Shown here one piece after another: positions 11,070-24,115 of a stretch of DNA of 64,000 bases. The position numbers and the translations under genes were made by a program. How positions within the stretch are numbered: the stretch's first letter is position 1; each line of letters opens with the position of its first letter. The stretch comes from Eucommia ulmoides (taxonomy: Eukaryota; Streptophyta; Magnoliopsida; Garryales; Eucommiaceae). The notes beneath the pieces are model-generated. The model was not told where the DNA came from. It ran no database searches and was given only the letters and a program-made list of their open reading frames with translations. Where the stretch lies: contig CM028339.1 of the NCBI GenBank assembly GCA_016647705.1, positions 21,626,803-21,690,802 on the forward strand, read 5' to 3'.

Positions 11070-12676
11070 TGTACGGCGGAGCATTTGTTATGTGCTCGCA
11101 TATTGACTACTCGCAAGTGTATGAGGTCAAAGTTTTAGTATAGTGTGATTGTGAAAGATTGGATTATTATATCCACAGGGATTGGTGTCATTACTATCGA
11201 GTACCGTGTTTGTTATGACCTAACTTTATCTAGGCGAAAAACAAATGTATTTAATTGATTAAACTAATACTAATATAACCTAAATTAACTATACTAATAT
11301 ACTGATATGTTTAAGGAGAAAGAATTTCCTAGGGATTAACTTATTTACAAATATGTGTTCGATCTCGATTTACTCACGTTTACGGTGTTCAACCTATTTG
11401 ACAATCTCGGTATCTAAAACTCATCCGCCACCTTTCCCAAGTGTAAGATGGGGGATATAACGCAACTTTATGTCAACGAAGAAGTATCCCTCAATGTATT
11501 AACGACCCTAGGTCACGTGAGTCTCGCCCCAACGTCATTAATTGCACACAATCCAACTCCCGACCGGGGTCATTGGATCGTCGCGTCGTGTTTACCCTAT
11601 CAATAATCTCGGTTCTAAAACTCCACTGCCATTTCTCCCGAGTATAAGACAGGGGAATACATAACTTCGAGTCAACGAATAAGTCCCGCTCAATGTCTTA
11701 ACGACCCTAGATCATGTCAGTCTTGCCCCAACGTCATCGATTGTCCAGAATCCTAACCCCGATCGGGTTATTGGATCGTGGCATTTGTTTACCCTAATCC
11801 AAATATGGGGTTTGTCAAACCCCGTATTCTCCATTTATCTATCTAAGCATGATAAACAAAGAATACAATAAACACAATCAAACTACGAAGAACAAACATA
11901 AACGCAACATCAAAATCATCTAAACACATATTTATAAATATATCGTTAATCCCTATACAATCCATATTTAACTCGTGGTCATAACCATATAAACATTGAA
12001 ATCGAGCTAAACATCCTTACAAAATCCTAAGTTAAAGAAATAAGGGAAGAAATCGAAAAACTTAGCCTCATCCGAAGATTAGCCGCTAAGAACGTTCAAC
12101 GATCGCTTCGCCGTCTTTCTCCACTTCGGGATGTGAGGTCTCCCTCTAAAACTCCTAAACCTACCCTTAATATCTTCTAAGGGGCTCAAAATGCCAAGAG
12201 AGTCAAAAATGAGGGAGGTGGAGAGCTTAAATAGGGAAAATATCTCAAAAATATCTAATAAATATCTAATCTGGCACAAAGGCCACCACCTAGGCGGTGG
12301 GTATGTCGGTTGGTTGATCGCCTCGGCAGTGAAGGCAGCAGTGGCCTTGGTTGACATTCTGCAGTTTCACCGCCGCGGTGGTGGACGTTCAGCAAGATCA
12401 TGCCACTCTCTGTATTTTCACTGTCGCGGTGGAGGTCTGGATGCCGCGGCAGTGGACTTCTTTCACAATATTGCCTCCGAGCTTATTTTTCCACCGTTTT
12501 TCAACTTTTTTGGTTCGATCTCATCGTTTTCCATCCAGTTTCCTATCGTTTTACCCCAAACACCTGATTTATACAAAAAGTATAAAAACTAATTAAAATA
12601 TCATAAAATAAATATAAAAACTACTCTAAAACTAACAAAACCGGTTTGGAAATATGTAGATAGATCACACCTATCA
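11070..12676 (-). repeat. Gypsy solo LTR with perfect GAGAT target duplication
   Basis: Reverse-strand copy of the LTR family at 2469-3823, 1607 bp, reading TGTACGGC at its left end and CACCTATCA at its right. It is flanked by GAGAT at 11065-11069 and 12677-12681. No internal sequence accompanies it, which is the usual result of recombination between the two LTRs of one element. It interrupts the gag of element D. The GC-rich palindrome zone lies at 12280-12460. ORF-like frames across 12079-12596 are products of that repeat zone and I do not regard them as genes. Confidence 0.9.
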
Positions 12677-13285
12677 GAGATCGGTGAATTTTGATGAAGG
12701 TAGGGTTGTTTTGGTAAATTTTAGGATACCCAGTTAGTTTTAGAAACTATTGGGGTAGTTTATATAATTTGGAGAATAATAAGGTAGAATGGGAATCTGT
12801 GACTGAAAGAAATCGAAAAGGCTTTGAGCCCATGGGCAGAAACAATATGAAAGTAATGAAGGTGATGCTTCGAAGCTTAAAATATTGGCTTAGGGTTCGC
12901 GATCGAAAGCTAAACAATAGGGATTGTAGGGTTCACGATCGATGGCCAGAAGGTAGGTTTAGTAGAGACTGAAGGCTAAGACAGGCAGTAGTGAGGGTTA
13001 GATCTATTATGATAATTTCTTCTTGGCTGCTTCTTCCAGTCACAGATGGTGGATATCGGTGGTGACGCAACAGTGCTACGATTAACTCAAATCTAGCTAG
13101 ATCTAATTGAATCTAGGGCTCTAGTAACAGTGTAGCAATATTGTTGAGATGGAAGAAGGATGAAAAATTTAAAAAGAAATGAATTTCTGAGGACAAAGGA
13201 ATGGTTAGGCTAATAATATGTAAGAAGATCAAAACTCTATATATTTAAACCATGAAAAGGATTCGATTTATAGAATGATTATTTT
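12677..13285 (-). mobile_element. Probable 5' part of element D (gag start, leader or LTR)
   Basis: The sequence resumes at the GAGAT duplication, so it is the upstream continuation of the Copia gag broken at 11069. Minus-strand reading gives a TATA-like segment near 13238-13252 followed by a leader-like stretch (13000-13220) and then the gag approach (12680-12780). I cannot define the LTR ends. It stops where the LTR of element C begins at about 13286. Confidence 0.4.
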
Positions 13286-13555
13286 TAACTCCTCCTAGAT
13301 TATAGTTTGTGACTGATCCTAATCGGTTGCATAAAGAGTTTAAGAAAAGTTGAGTTGTTTTACTTAGAAATATAAAAAATATTCATTCTCAAAAAATCTT
13401 TACTGTCTTCATTGCAACCATATTGATCTTTATCATAAGTCTTTATAATGTTTTCTCATTGAAGCATTGAAACAAAAATCTGAACTACTCAATAGATATA
13501 TTAGTTCTTCAAAACATCAATGTTAATTGGTTTACAAAAACATTTAGGGTGAACA
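13286..13555 (-). repeat. Element C 3' LTR, truncated
   Basis: Matches the first ~270 bases of the 5' LTR copy that ends at 35877: both carry the 'tgatcctaat..ggttgcat' block and the 'tcttcatt..aaccat' block. It begins (minus strand) TGTTCACCC next to a polypurine tract. The remaining ~1.1 kb of the LTR is absent. Confidence 0.75.
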
Positions 13556-13571
13556 GTCTCTCCATTTTTTA
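13556..13571 (-). other. Polypurine tract of element C
   Basis: Minus-strand TAAAAAATGGAGAGAC abuts the 3' LTR and matches the equivalent ATAAAAAATGGGGAGA at element A (32591-32606). Confidence 0.7.
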
Positions 13572-13769
13572 TGATGATAATTAACTTTGATATTTTCTCA
13601 AAAAATATATAACCATACTCTTCCCGAATATAAGGATATATATATTTGTTCACATTTTAAGATCATAATGAGAAAAAAAATTCAATCATTCTAAGAGATT
13701 ATGTAATGAATATCAAAGAATTTTTCATAATAATAAAAAAATAAAAAAATAATAATTCCCCATTTGTCA

Positions 13770-16605
13770 TCTCAAGTTGAGGATATAAAATATAAACAAC
13801 ATAAACCATTAAAAAAAAAAAAAAATCTCTACCTTTGTCATCTCAAAAAGTGGAAAAGATGAATCAAAACATCAAATGATATGCATAAAAATATTTTAAT
13901 GATGCAAGTTCTAAAATATTAAATTAATGGGAAAAAACATCATTGTGCCTAACCATTCCCAAACCCCAAATGAGTTTTGAAAATTGATCTTCTGCCAAAG
14001 ATTTTGTGAAAATGTTCGCCGATTGCTTATTTGTGTCAACATATTCAAGAGAAATGTCACCCCTTTGAGTGTGATATATGATAAAATAGTGAAGAATTTC
14101 AATTTACTTAGTACGTGAGTGTTGTGTAGGATTCTTATTGACATAAATAGTACTTGTATTATCACAATAAATCGGAACTCCTTTCATTCAAACTCCAAAA
14201 TCATGCAGATGTTGTTTTGTATATAGAACATGTGGCAACAGCTACCAAGAAACAAGTGCATGACCTGAAAAATGACATGATCTCCTATATTTTAATGATC
14301 AACTTTGCAACTGTCAAAATCAGCATTGAGTGAAATTACTTCCCCTAGGATACCATAATCTTGTGCCACTTATTCCATTTTAATATGTAAAAATTCGTTT
14401 AAAAATAATTAAATGCGACTCTTTTGGGCAACATTGAAATCTTGCACACAAACAAATACTAAACATGATATCAGGTCTCCTAGCAGTAAGGTATAAGAGA
14501 CAACCAATCATACCTTGATATATTTTTTTAATTACTCTCTTACCTTTTTCATACTTATCAAGTTTAGTTGTCATCACCATGGGAATTTTATATTTTTTTA
14601 GCATTTTCGAAGCCATATTTCTAAAGTAACTTTTTGACATACTTGGATTAATTAACAAAAATCCCTCCCTCAGTTTACTTGATTTGAAGCCTAAGGAAAA
14701 ATGTCAACTCTCCCATTATGCTCATTTCAAATTCAACCTGCATTACATTGACAAACTTTTGGCAAAGATTTTCATTAGTGGATCCAAAAATAATATCATC
14801 CATATAAATTTGAACTAAAAGGATGTCTATATCAGTTTATTAAACAAAAAGGGTAATGTCACCAATCCCAATTTGAAAACCTTTCTCAATTAAATATATA
14901 CTTAGTCTCTCATACCAAGCTCTAGGAGCTTGTTTAAGACCATACAACTCTTTACATAATTAAAAAACATGATCAGGAAGTTTATCATTTTCAAAACCTG
15001 ATGGTTGTTTGATGTAAACCTCTTCAATGATAAAACAATTTAGAAAATAACTTTTGACATCCATTTGAAATAATTTAAATTTTTTAGAACAAGCAAAGGC
15101 TAATGTTATAGCTTCTAATCTAGTAGCATGTACATAGTTTCACCATAGTCTATGCCCTCTTTCTTATTATAACCTCGTGGTACTAATCTTATTTTGTTTC
15201 TTATTACTGTTCTTATTTAATTATTTTTATTTCAATATACCCATTTAGTACCAATAATAGGATGAAAATTAGGTCTAGGAACAAGAGACCAAATTTTATT
15301 TCTCTAAAATTGAAGTAATTCCTCTTACATGGTAAAAATCCATGATTCATCGATTAAAGATTCATCAACATTTTAAGGTTACATTTGAGAAAGAATTATG
15401 AGATTAATAACATCTCCAAGAGAAAACCTAGTACTTACACCCATTTCGAAGCTACCAATAATTTCCTTTACTGAATGACTTAGAATAGTCTTTATAACTC
15501 GTAGCGTAGTAGATTTCTCATTTGGTGGAGACTTTCCAGGAGGATCGGATGACCCTTTTCTAGATTCAGTTCCGTTATCCTTTCATTTTGTGATCGTACC
15601 TATATCATCATCATCGAAATCCTTTCTTGATATAAATGGATTACCCTCTTCAAAGAAAACATGTATAGATTCTTCTATACTAACTATATTTTATTATACA
15701 CTCTATATGCCTTACTATCCGCAGTATATCCAAGAAAAATACCTTGATTTGATTTGGCATCAAATTTTCCAAAATTATCTTTATGATTTAAAATAAAGTA
15801 TTTGCAACCAAAAACTTTGAAACATGATATATTTGGGGTTTTGTCATTCCAAATATTATAAGGAGTTCTTTAAAAACTTTTCGAATAGAAACAAAATTTA
15901 TGACATGACATGCAGTACTTACCGCCTCAGCCCAGAAATATTTCAGAAGGTTATTTTCATTAAGCATAGTCCTAGCCATCTCCGGAAGCGTCATATTCTT
16001 TCTTTCAACAATTCCATTTTGTTATGGTGTTCTAGGAGTAGTAAATTGTGAGAGTATTCATGTTCATTGCAATAACTAGAAATCTCATTATTTTTTTAAC
16101 TCTACCTCTATCGCTACGAATGTTAATGTTGCAACATTATTTCTCATTTTGAATATGTTTGTGAAACTTTATGAATGCAGATGTCACATAAATTTTCTTG
16201 GTCATGAAAAATACCCATGTAAATATGGAGAAATCATCTACAATGACAAATAATTACAAAAAAAAAAAAAAAAAATCTTCCAAACTACCAATGGGATTAA
16301 GACCAAACAAATTTAAATGCAACAATTCAAGAGCCTTACATTCAGATGTATGTTGTTTTTGCTTAAAAGAAAATCTGGATTGTTAACCAAGTTGACATGG
16401 ATCATAAATCTTATCCTTAACAAATTTAATATCAGGATGACCACAAATTAGACTTCTCTTAGACAAATCATAAAGCAACTCCATGCTAACGTGCCCAAGA
16501 CGTCTATGCTACAACCAACTATTTTTAGGTAAAGCATTTAAGCATGATAAGTTCTAAGACGAAAACTCATTAAATGAACAAGTATAAATATTTTGAAAAC
16601 ATGAT
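13770..16605 (-). pseudogene. Element C pol: integrase, reverse transcriptase, RNase H (decayed)
   Basis: On the minus strand from 16605: a GAG-pre-integrase stretch with an H-x3-LGH-like pattern (about 16510), the integrase C-terminal part (15994-15788, WAEAVSTACHVIN), and a reverse-transcriptase core (15300-14760) with a GTKWVY-like start and an IYMDDIIFG active-site string at about 14797-14830. The connection and RNase H region follow (14658-13911), with KIYQGMIGCLLYLTARRPDI and a terminal LAEDQFxKL-like motif as in element A. These domains make and integrate cDNA. Unlike element A, the reverse-transcriptase core is present, though several stops and frameshifts interrupt it. Confidence 0.8.
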
Positions 16606-19141
16606 TGTTGATCCTAAGATTTTGATAAACAATTAAATATTGATATTTTGGTAAAACTAATGGTTTGATTAAGTGTTTCAGTTTATTAGTTCTAATGATG
16701 AAGATATGACGACAAGTAATGAATGCATGATAAAGAGATTGACAAAGATGATGGACATTAAGAGACCGAAGATTTTGAAAAATTTAAGGGAAAACAACTC
16801 AGGTTAATTTTACTCTTAATGTATCCCGATTGAGATCACACACGACACAATTTTTTTTAAATTTATGTGTGTTTTGATAGGATCCTAATTAGTGAAATTA
16901 TCTGCTCCTATGTGTAATTAAAAAAGAAATATTTATAATTAACTAAAATTGAATTTAAAAATTTAGTGGAGCTAATTGAGAAAAGAAATCAGTTGAAGGG
17001 ACGAAAACGTTGAAGAAAATTAATTAAAAATGAATTTAGAAGAGGTTACCAACATTGACAAGTCGACAGGTAAGTTGACGGGAGTATAGAAGAAGAAGTC
17101 TCTGAATCTCTCAGTCGATAGGTAGGTCGACCTATGCTTAAAAAATGAAATCTCTGAATCATTCGGTTGACAAATTATGGATGGGTGGTCAATCGATGGG
17201 CGAAGGAATTTTGGCTTGGATAGTATCCTGAATCGAGCGGTCGACTTATGGATGTTGGTCAGTCGATTGATTAGTTTGTTTAAGGTTTAGAAGATTTCAT
17301 GGATTTGATTCAAAACTAGTCGTTAACAAGTCATTTTTGGCTTACATGATTGAGATATTGTAGGGATTTGTAGTTAATTGAGATATGGTCTATATGTTTT
17401 ATTATCCATATTAGTTTGGTCTATTTAATTAAATGTTCTTTTAATTAAAGTGCTTTAATACTTTCTATTTTGATGAATTTCGATTTAAAAATGTTTAAGG
17501 ACCAAAATGAGATTTCCCAAGAATATTTTTAAATGAAAAATATCTATTTTGATTATATATGATGTATGGGGTCTTGGGGTGTCATTTAATGACATAATAT
17601 TTGAAAAGTAGTTGTTATGAGATATCTTTGAAATTCCTTAATTTAAACCTGCAAATTTTGAGTTTGAATATTGCTATTTTGGTGGAGAATATTTTGGGCC
17701 CAAAATATGGGAGAGATTTATGGGATTTTATTTTGATCTTACAATTTAGTCCATATATTTAAATATAATTCTTTCTATACTTTCATTGATTAAGATCAAA
17801 TTATTTTGGGGACTAAATTGAGAATTTTAGAAGTTATATTATTAAGTTGAATACACCAGGATTGAAATGAATCAATATATGGGGTCTATAGGTGATTTTA
17901 AATGACATATTTTGTGAAAACTAGCCGTTATAGGGATTGTTTCAAGTGGCCTTAAATAGACCTGAGGATTTCACATGTTAATATACAATATCAAGAACTA
18001 TTCAGTTCCTAAGTTTTTCTAAGAGTTATCATTCTGATATTATATTGAAAAATATTGTGAGATTATTATAGAGTTGAAGTTCTTGAGTTATAGCGCTATT
18101 TTATTTGGCGTCACCAATCTGAGCTGTCTAGTGATCTGTTTTGCAATCCATTGGTATTTTTTTGATGACATCATTTCAAGATTATTCTTTAATTGAGTAT
18201 TTGATTATTATTATTTGCTTGGTGAATTGATTTTTTTGAGAAATCATTTTTGAACTTTAAAAGCATAAAAATCTTTTAAAACGATTTGTGTGTTAATCTG
18301 ATTATGTGTTTAATTGTGTTACCCGTATTCTTTATTATAATCAGATTTTGTTTCCTCACTGTATTTCTATCACTAGTATCGGGACATTAATTGAGTATTA
18401 ATTAATATGAGGTGATAGAAGCTCCAAGTGGGAAGAACTTATCAATTTTTGTAATTGGTGAGTTGTGTGCTAATTAGATACTATTGGGAGTGTCTAATCA
18501 GGGGTAACTTGGTTTCATTCTCTTCTGGTAAAGAGATTGAGGTGTTAATTCTTTCTTTATAGAATTAATTGTGAGTGGTTTGTAAAGGTTCCATTCTTAC
18601 CTAGGAAGAGGATAGTTGAAGCGTTTCTGTGAGGTTTTGATTCTTAAGTCTAAGTTATAAAAAAAGATTAGGTCATGATTCTCCATGTAATAGAATTAGG
18701 TTAATCTTTTTCCTGTAAAAAGATAGGTTATTCTTCAACCTGGGAAAAAGAAAAGGTTATTCCTGAGCCTAGGAAAAATAATTATAAAGGTTGATTCTGA
18801 GGCTGAGAAAAGAATCATTGTGAGGATTTGGATCCTACCTATAAAGGAATCTTGAGTTTAATGGGTGCGAATATCCATGGGGCTCGGATGACTGAATTAG
18901 CTAAGAGTAGCTTGGTGAACTAGGATATATCGGTGTGTACTGCATTGTTTTTTTTTTTTTTTTAATTTATCTTGTGTCATTTAAGTGTGCACCTAGAGCT
19001 TATTACATTTATCTGTTGCTATAAAGATAATAATTAATTTTAAGATAAAATTAAATGTTTGATTTTTGAAGTGTTATTATTTGGATTAATTTTTAAATAA
19101 TACCCAATTCACCCCCTCTTGGGTAGCTCACTGGGCCAACA
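16606..19141 (+). repeat. Copia solo LTR (2.5 kb) inside element C
   Basis: Starts TGTTGATCCTAAG and ends CACTGGGCCAACA, 2536 bp, with no internal region. Flanks are ATGAT (16601-16605) and GTGAT (19142-19146), a target duplication with one mismatch. The element C frame continues across the join, confirming insertion. It belongs to the same family as 4120-5800 and 60239-62248, and is related to the LTRs of element A. Paired GTCGAC-type dyads lie in the 17060-17250 zone. No gene inside. Confidence 0.85.
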
Positions 19142-19320
19142 GTGATGCAACATGTAGGAATGCTATCATCATTACCCTTCTTAATAATGCACTTATTGTT
19201 ATCAAATATGACATTTTAACATCTATCACATAGTTGACTTATGCTAAGCAAATTATGTTTAAGACCATCAACTAATTAAACGTGTTCAATAATATTAGAT
19301 GCATTACCATTATTACTTAT
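19142..19320 (-). pseudogene. Element C fragment between two insertions (protease to pre-integrase)
   Basis: Minus-strand reading matches element A at about 30155-30320 (phrase equivalent to 'NLLSISQLC'). It lies between the Copia solo LTR and the Gypsy LTR stack and links the pol piece at 16605 with the gag piece at 24116. Confidence 0.75.
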
Positions 19321-20203
19321 TCATAGGTGTAATTTACCTATCTATTTCCAAACCAAGCCTATTAGTTTTGGAGTATGTTTATTACATTTTATTACGTTTT
19401 AATACGTTTTTATGTATTTTTGTATAAATCAGGAGTGTGGGGTGAAAATAGATGAAAACGGATCATAAACGATCAAATCGGATCAAGAGCGGTGGAAGAA
19501 TGGTGGAAAAAGAGCAAAGAGGCAAAATTCAGAACCTGCAGTCCACCGTCGCAGCAGTCAAGATGTAGAGAAAAGCCTAAACATTCAGCAAGTCCACCAC
19601 CACAGTAGCGGTAAAACAACAGAATGACTCTACACCTACCGCCGTATCTACCACCACAGCCGTGACCACAGCTGACAAGCCTACCGCTGCGACGTTGAAC
19701 CCACTACCGCAGCGGTCACTCTGCACAAATTTTAGATATTTATTTTAGATATTTTGAGCCCTATATCTTTTCCTCTCTTCTCCATTCGACAAAAAAGAGA
19801 CCTCCTAGGGTTAGAATAAGGTTGAGAGATTTTTAGGGAATGCTCAACCAAATCCGAAGGAGAAGAACATATTGCAAAGAAGGAGAAGCGATCATTGAAC
19901 ATTTTTAGCGCCAAATCTGTGGACTACAGTTAAGTTTCTTTCGTTTCTTTATTTAATTTCTTAACTTTGGTAGTTTTTTTAGCATGTTTAGCTCTTTTTT
20001 CATTGTATAAATGGTTATAGCCATTAGCTAAATGGATATTATATATAGGGATTAATAATATTTATGAAATCGTTATTTGTTTGACTTGTGTTTCTTTAAT
20101 AGTTGTTCTTCTCTATTTGATTGTGTTTACCGTTCTTGTATTTCCATTATATGTTAGTTTAGATATAATGAGAATTTGAGATTTGACACTTGGGAGAGGT
20201 AAT

Positions 20204-23200
20204 TGTACGGCAAGCGTTTGTTACACGCTCGCATATTGACTACTCACAAGTGTACGAGGTCAAAATTTTAGTATAATGTGATCTTGAAAGATTGGATATC
20301 GTATCCACAAGGATTGGTTGTCATTATTATCGAGTACCATGTTTATCATGACCTAACTTTATCTAGGCTAAAAAGAATGTATAAAATTTATATTAAACTA
20401 AACTAATTAACTAAATTATTTGTACTAATATAATGAGATGTTTTAGGGGAAATAATTGTCTAGGGATTAACTCAGTTTACAATTACGTGTTTGATCTCGA
20501 TTGACTTGCGTTTACAGTATTCGACCTGTTTGACAATCTCCGTTCGTAAACTCCCCCGCTACCTCTCCTGAGTGCAAGACGAGGGATATAACGTGACTTC
20601 GTGTCAATGAAGAAGTCACCCTCAAAGTCTTAACTACCCTAGGTCACATGAGTCTCGCCCCAATGTCATTGATTGCACACAATCTAACTCCCTTCCGGGT
20701 TATTGGATCGTCGCGTTGTGTTTACCCTATCGACAATCTCAGTTCTAAAACTCCGCCGCCACCTCTCTCGAGCGTAAGACGGGGGAGTACATAACTTCGA
20801 GTCAACGAAGAAGTCCCTCTCAACGTCTTAACCACCCTAGGTCACGTGAGTCTTGCCCCAACGTCATCGATTGGCGTTATGTTTACTTTAGTCCGAATCT
20901 GACGTTACCTCTCCCGAGTGTCAAACCCCATATTCTCGATATATCTATCTAAGCATAATAAATATAATAATATGATAAACACAATCAAACTTCAAAGAAT
21001 AAACATAAACGCAACACCAAAATCATTCAAAACACATATTTATAAATATATTGTTAATACCTATACAATCCATGTTTAACTAATGGCCATAACCGTATTT
21101 ATAATAAATCACGAGCTAAACATGCTCACAAATTCCTAAGTTAAAGGAATAAAGGAAGAAATCGAGGAACTTAGCCTAGTCTGAAGTTTAGCCGCTAAGA
21201 ACCGTTCAATGATTGCTCCACCATGTTCCTCCACCTCGGGATGTGAGCTCCCCCTCTAAAACTTCTCTACATACCCTTAGATATATTCTAAGGGGCTCAA
21301 AATAGCTGGAGAGAGCAAGAGTAGAGGAGAGGAGAGGGGATTAAATAGGCAAAATATATAAAAAATATCCTAAAAAAATCTAATCTGGTGCAGAGGCCAC
21401 CGCCGCAGCGGTGAATAAGTGGGTTGGCTGATCACCTCGGGGGTAAAGAAGATGGTGGATTAGGAAGACCATTCTACATTTTCACCGCCTAGGTGGTGAG
21501 TGGTAGCGTGTGAAATACGCCGATACTTAAACTTGCAAGTATACGAGGTATAAGTTTTAGTATAGTGTGATCATTAAGATTGGATTATCATATCTACAGG
21601 GATTAGTGTCATTACTTTCAAATACCGCATTTGTCGTGACCTAATTTTATCTAGGCGAAAAATAAAAGTAATTAATTAATTAAACTAATACTAATATAAC
21701 CTAAATTAAATACACTACTATTCTAATATGTTTAGGGTGAATAATTTCCTAGGGATTAACGTGTTTACAAATATGTGTTCGATCTTGATTTACTCACGTT
21801 TACGGTGTTCGATCTATTTGACAACCTCGGTACGTAAACTCCACTACCACCTCTCCTGAGTGTAAGACGGGGGAATACATGATTTTGAGTCAACGAAGAA
21901 GTCCCCCACAACGACATAGGTCACTTGAGTCTCGCCCAGCGTTATTGATTGCACACAATCCAACTCCCTCCCGGGTTATTAGATCGTGCGTTGTTTTTAT
22001 CCTATCGACAATCTTCGTTCTAAAACTCCCTCACCACCTCTCTCGAGTGTAAGAAGGGGGATATAATGCAACTTTGAGTCAATGAAGAAGTCCCCATCAA
22101 CGTCTTAACGACCCTAGGTCACGTGAGTCTTGCCTAGCGTTATCGATTATCCACGATTCAAACCCCGACCGGGTTATAAAATCATGGCGTTTGTTTACCC
22201 AAATCTGAATCTGGGGTTTTCCAAAACCCCGTATTCTCCATTTATCTAACTAATCATGATAAATAAACAATATGATAAATACAATCAAACTATGAAGAAC
22301 AATCACAAACGCAATACCGAAATCATCCAAACAACGTATTTATAAATATAGTATTAATCCCTACTACAATCCATGTTTAGCTATGGCCTTAGCCACATAA
22401 ATAATGAAATAATGAGCTAAACATGCTCACATGATCCTAAGATAAAAAAATAAGGAAAAACAATCAAAGAACTTAGTCTCGTCCGAAGATAAACCACTAA
22501 GAACGCTCAACGATCAATTCGCCGTATTCTCCACTTTGGGATTTGAGCTCCACCTCTAAAACTCCTAAACCATAGCCTAAATATAGCCTAAGGTGCCCAA
22601 ATGGCCGTGGGGTTTACAAGGAAGGGAGAGGGAATGGTATTTATAGCCAAAATATCTAATAAATATCAAGACTGTGTCAGGGGTTTCTGCCTAGGCGGTG
22701 GAATGTCCGCCTAGGCGGAGTTAGGTCAGTTAACTTTCTGCCATTTTTCTGCCTAGGCGGTGGAATTTCGGCCTTGGCTGAAAAACTGTAGGTTTGCATT
22801 TTGTTTTGACTGTAACTTCTTCATCCGAACTCCGATTGAGGTGGTTAAAAAACCTATAGAAAGCTAAGAACAATATATATAACTTCAATTCTTTGAGTGT
22901 TTCCAAAATAGGATTACATCATAGTCCCAAATAGCCTTGGCGTTACAGCACCTGTACCGGCTTTGCAGGTTTGGTGACTGCTTAGGCGAAGAAGTAAGCG
23001 GTGGACTTGGAAATGTTTCTGCTGGGGTTTCCGCCTAGGTGCAGGAATTTCCCGCCTAGGTAGTGGGTTGTCAGTAGCCTTTTGTCATTCTCAGCATCTT
23101 CACTGCCTAAGCGGAGGTCTAGACGCCTAGGCGGTGGGCTTTATTCATATTTTTGTCTCCTTGCTTGTTTATCCACCGTAAATTCGACTCGCTTTTGGTT

Positions 23201-23594
23201 CGATCTCATCATTTTCATTCTAGTTTCCTATCTTTTTGCCCCATACACCTAATTTAATACAAAAAGATAAGAACTAATTAAAACATAATAAAATACTATA
23301 TAAACGCTCAAAAACCAACTTAATTCAGTTTGGAAATACGTAGGTAGATCACACCTATCAGTGAGCATTTAGCAAGATAAGTCGTTCTATGCATTTTCAC
23401 TGCCGCCGCAGTGGGATTCTTTCAAAATATTGTCGCCTTGCTCGTTTTTCCATCGTTCTTTGACCGTTCTTGGTTCGATCTCATCGTTTACGCTCCAGTT
23501 TGCTATCTTTTTGCCCCCACACACTTGATTTATACAAAAAGTATAAAAACTAATTAAAACATAATAAAATAAATATAAAAACTACTCTAAAACC
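20204..23594 (-). repeat. Gypsy solo LTR 2 (reverse) inside LTR1, split by LTR3
   Basis: Left part 20204-21500 starts TGTACGGC like the solo LTR at 11070. It resumes at 23361 and stops around 23594 before reaching the expected CACCTATCA terminus, so its 5' end is deleted at the join with LTR1. The family's GC-rich zone is at 21395-21495 and 23395-23420. Confidence 0.8.
21501..23360 (-). repeat. Gypsy solo LTR 3 (reverse) inside LTR2, perfect GTGAG duplication
   Basis: 1860 bp, from TGGTAGCG to CACCTATCA, flanked by GTGAG at 21496-21500 and 23361-23365. It is the longest copy of the family here. The extra length lies in the U3 zone 22680-23140, where the palindromic string GCCTAGGCGG or a close variant occurs many times, together with an extra non-repetitive stretch (about 22785-22980). 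It is the youngest layer of the Gypsy stack. Confidence 0.9.
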
Positions 23595-24115
23595 TAGGGT
23601 AAACACAACGCAACGATCTAATAACCCGGGACGGAGTTAGAAAATGTGCAAGCAATGACGTTGGGGGCAAGACTTATGTGACTATGTACTAGAAAAAATG
23701 CTAGAGGGGGACTTCGGCGTTAACGCGAAGTCACATATTCGCTTACTTTACACTTGGGAGAGGGAGTAGGCGGGTTTATGATATAGAGATTGTCGGATAG
23801 GTCGAATACCGTTATTGATAACTAAACGAGATCAAACACATTTTTGTAAACAAAGTTAATCCCTAGATAATCCATTCCCTTAAACATCTCAAAATAGTAA
23901 TAGAGTTTAATTAGATAAATTAATATTTTAGTATTAGTATATTTAATTTTAAACACTTGTTTTATCATCTAAATAAAGTTAGGTTATAATAATTACGGTA
24001 CTATATAATAATCTTAACCAATCCCTGTGGAAACGATAACCCTTACTCTTCCCACTCTACTAAAACTTGACCCGTACACTTGCGTTGAAAGTGGTGACGT
24101 AAAATTCCGCTACTA

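Larger units (their letters stand above)
19321..24115 (+). repeat. Gypsy solo LTR 1 (forward), split by LTR2 and LTR3
   Basis: Left part 19321-20203, right part about 23595-24115; joined, they follow the LTR at 2469-3823. The start reads TCATAGGTG (TG changed to TC) and the end CCGCTACTA. Flanks are CTTAT (19316-19320) and CCTAT (24116-24120), one mismatch, and element C continues on both sides. About 13 bases expected at the internal join ('cctcggattcgaa' in the 2469 copy) are missing, so a small deletion accompanied or followed the LTR2 insertion. Confidence 0.85.

Noticed and set aside
12079..12596. Frames of 81-133 codons with Gly/Ala-rich segments
   Set aside because: They lie wholly in a solo LTR and reflect its GC-rich palindrome zone.
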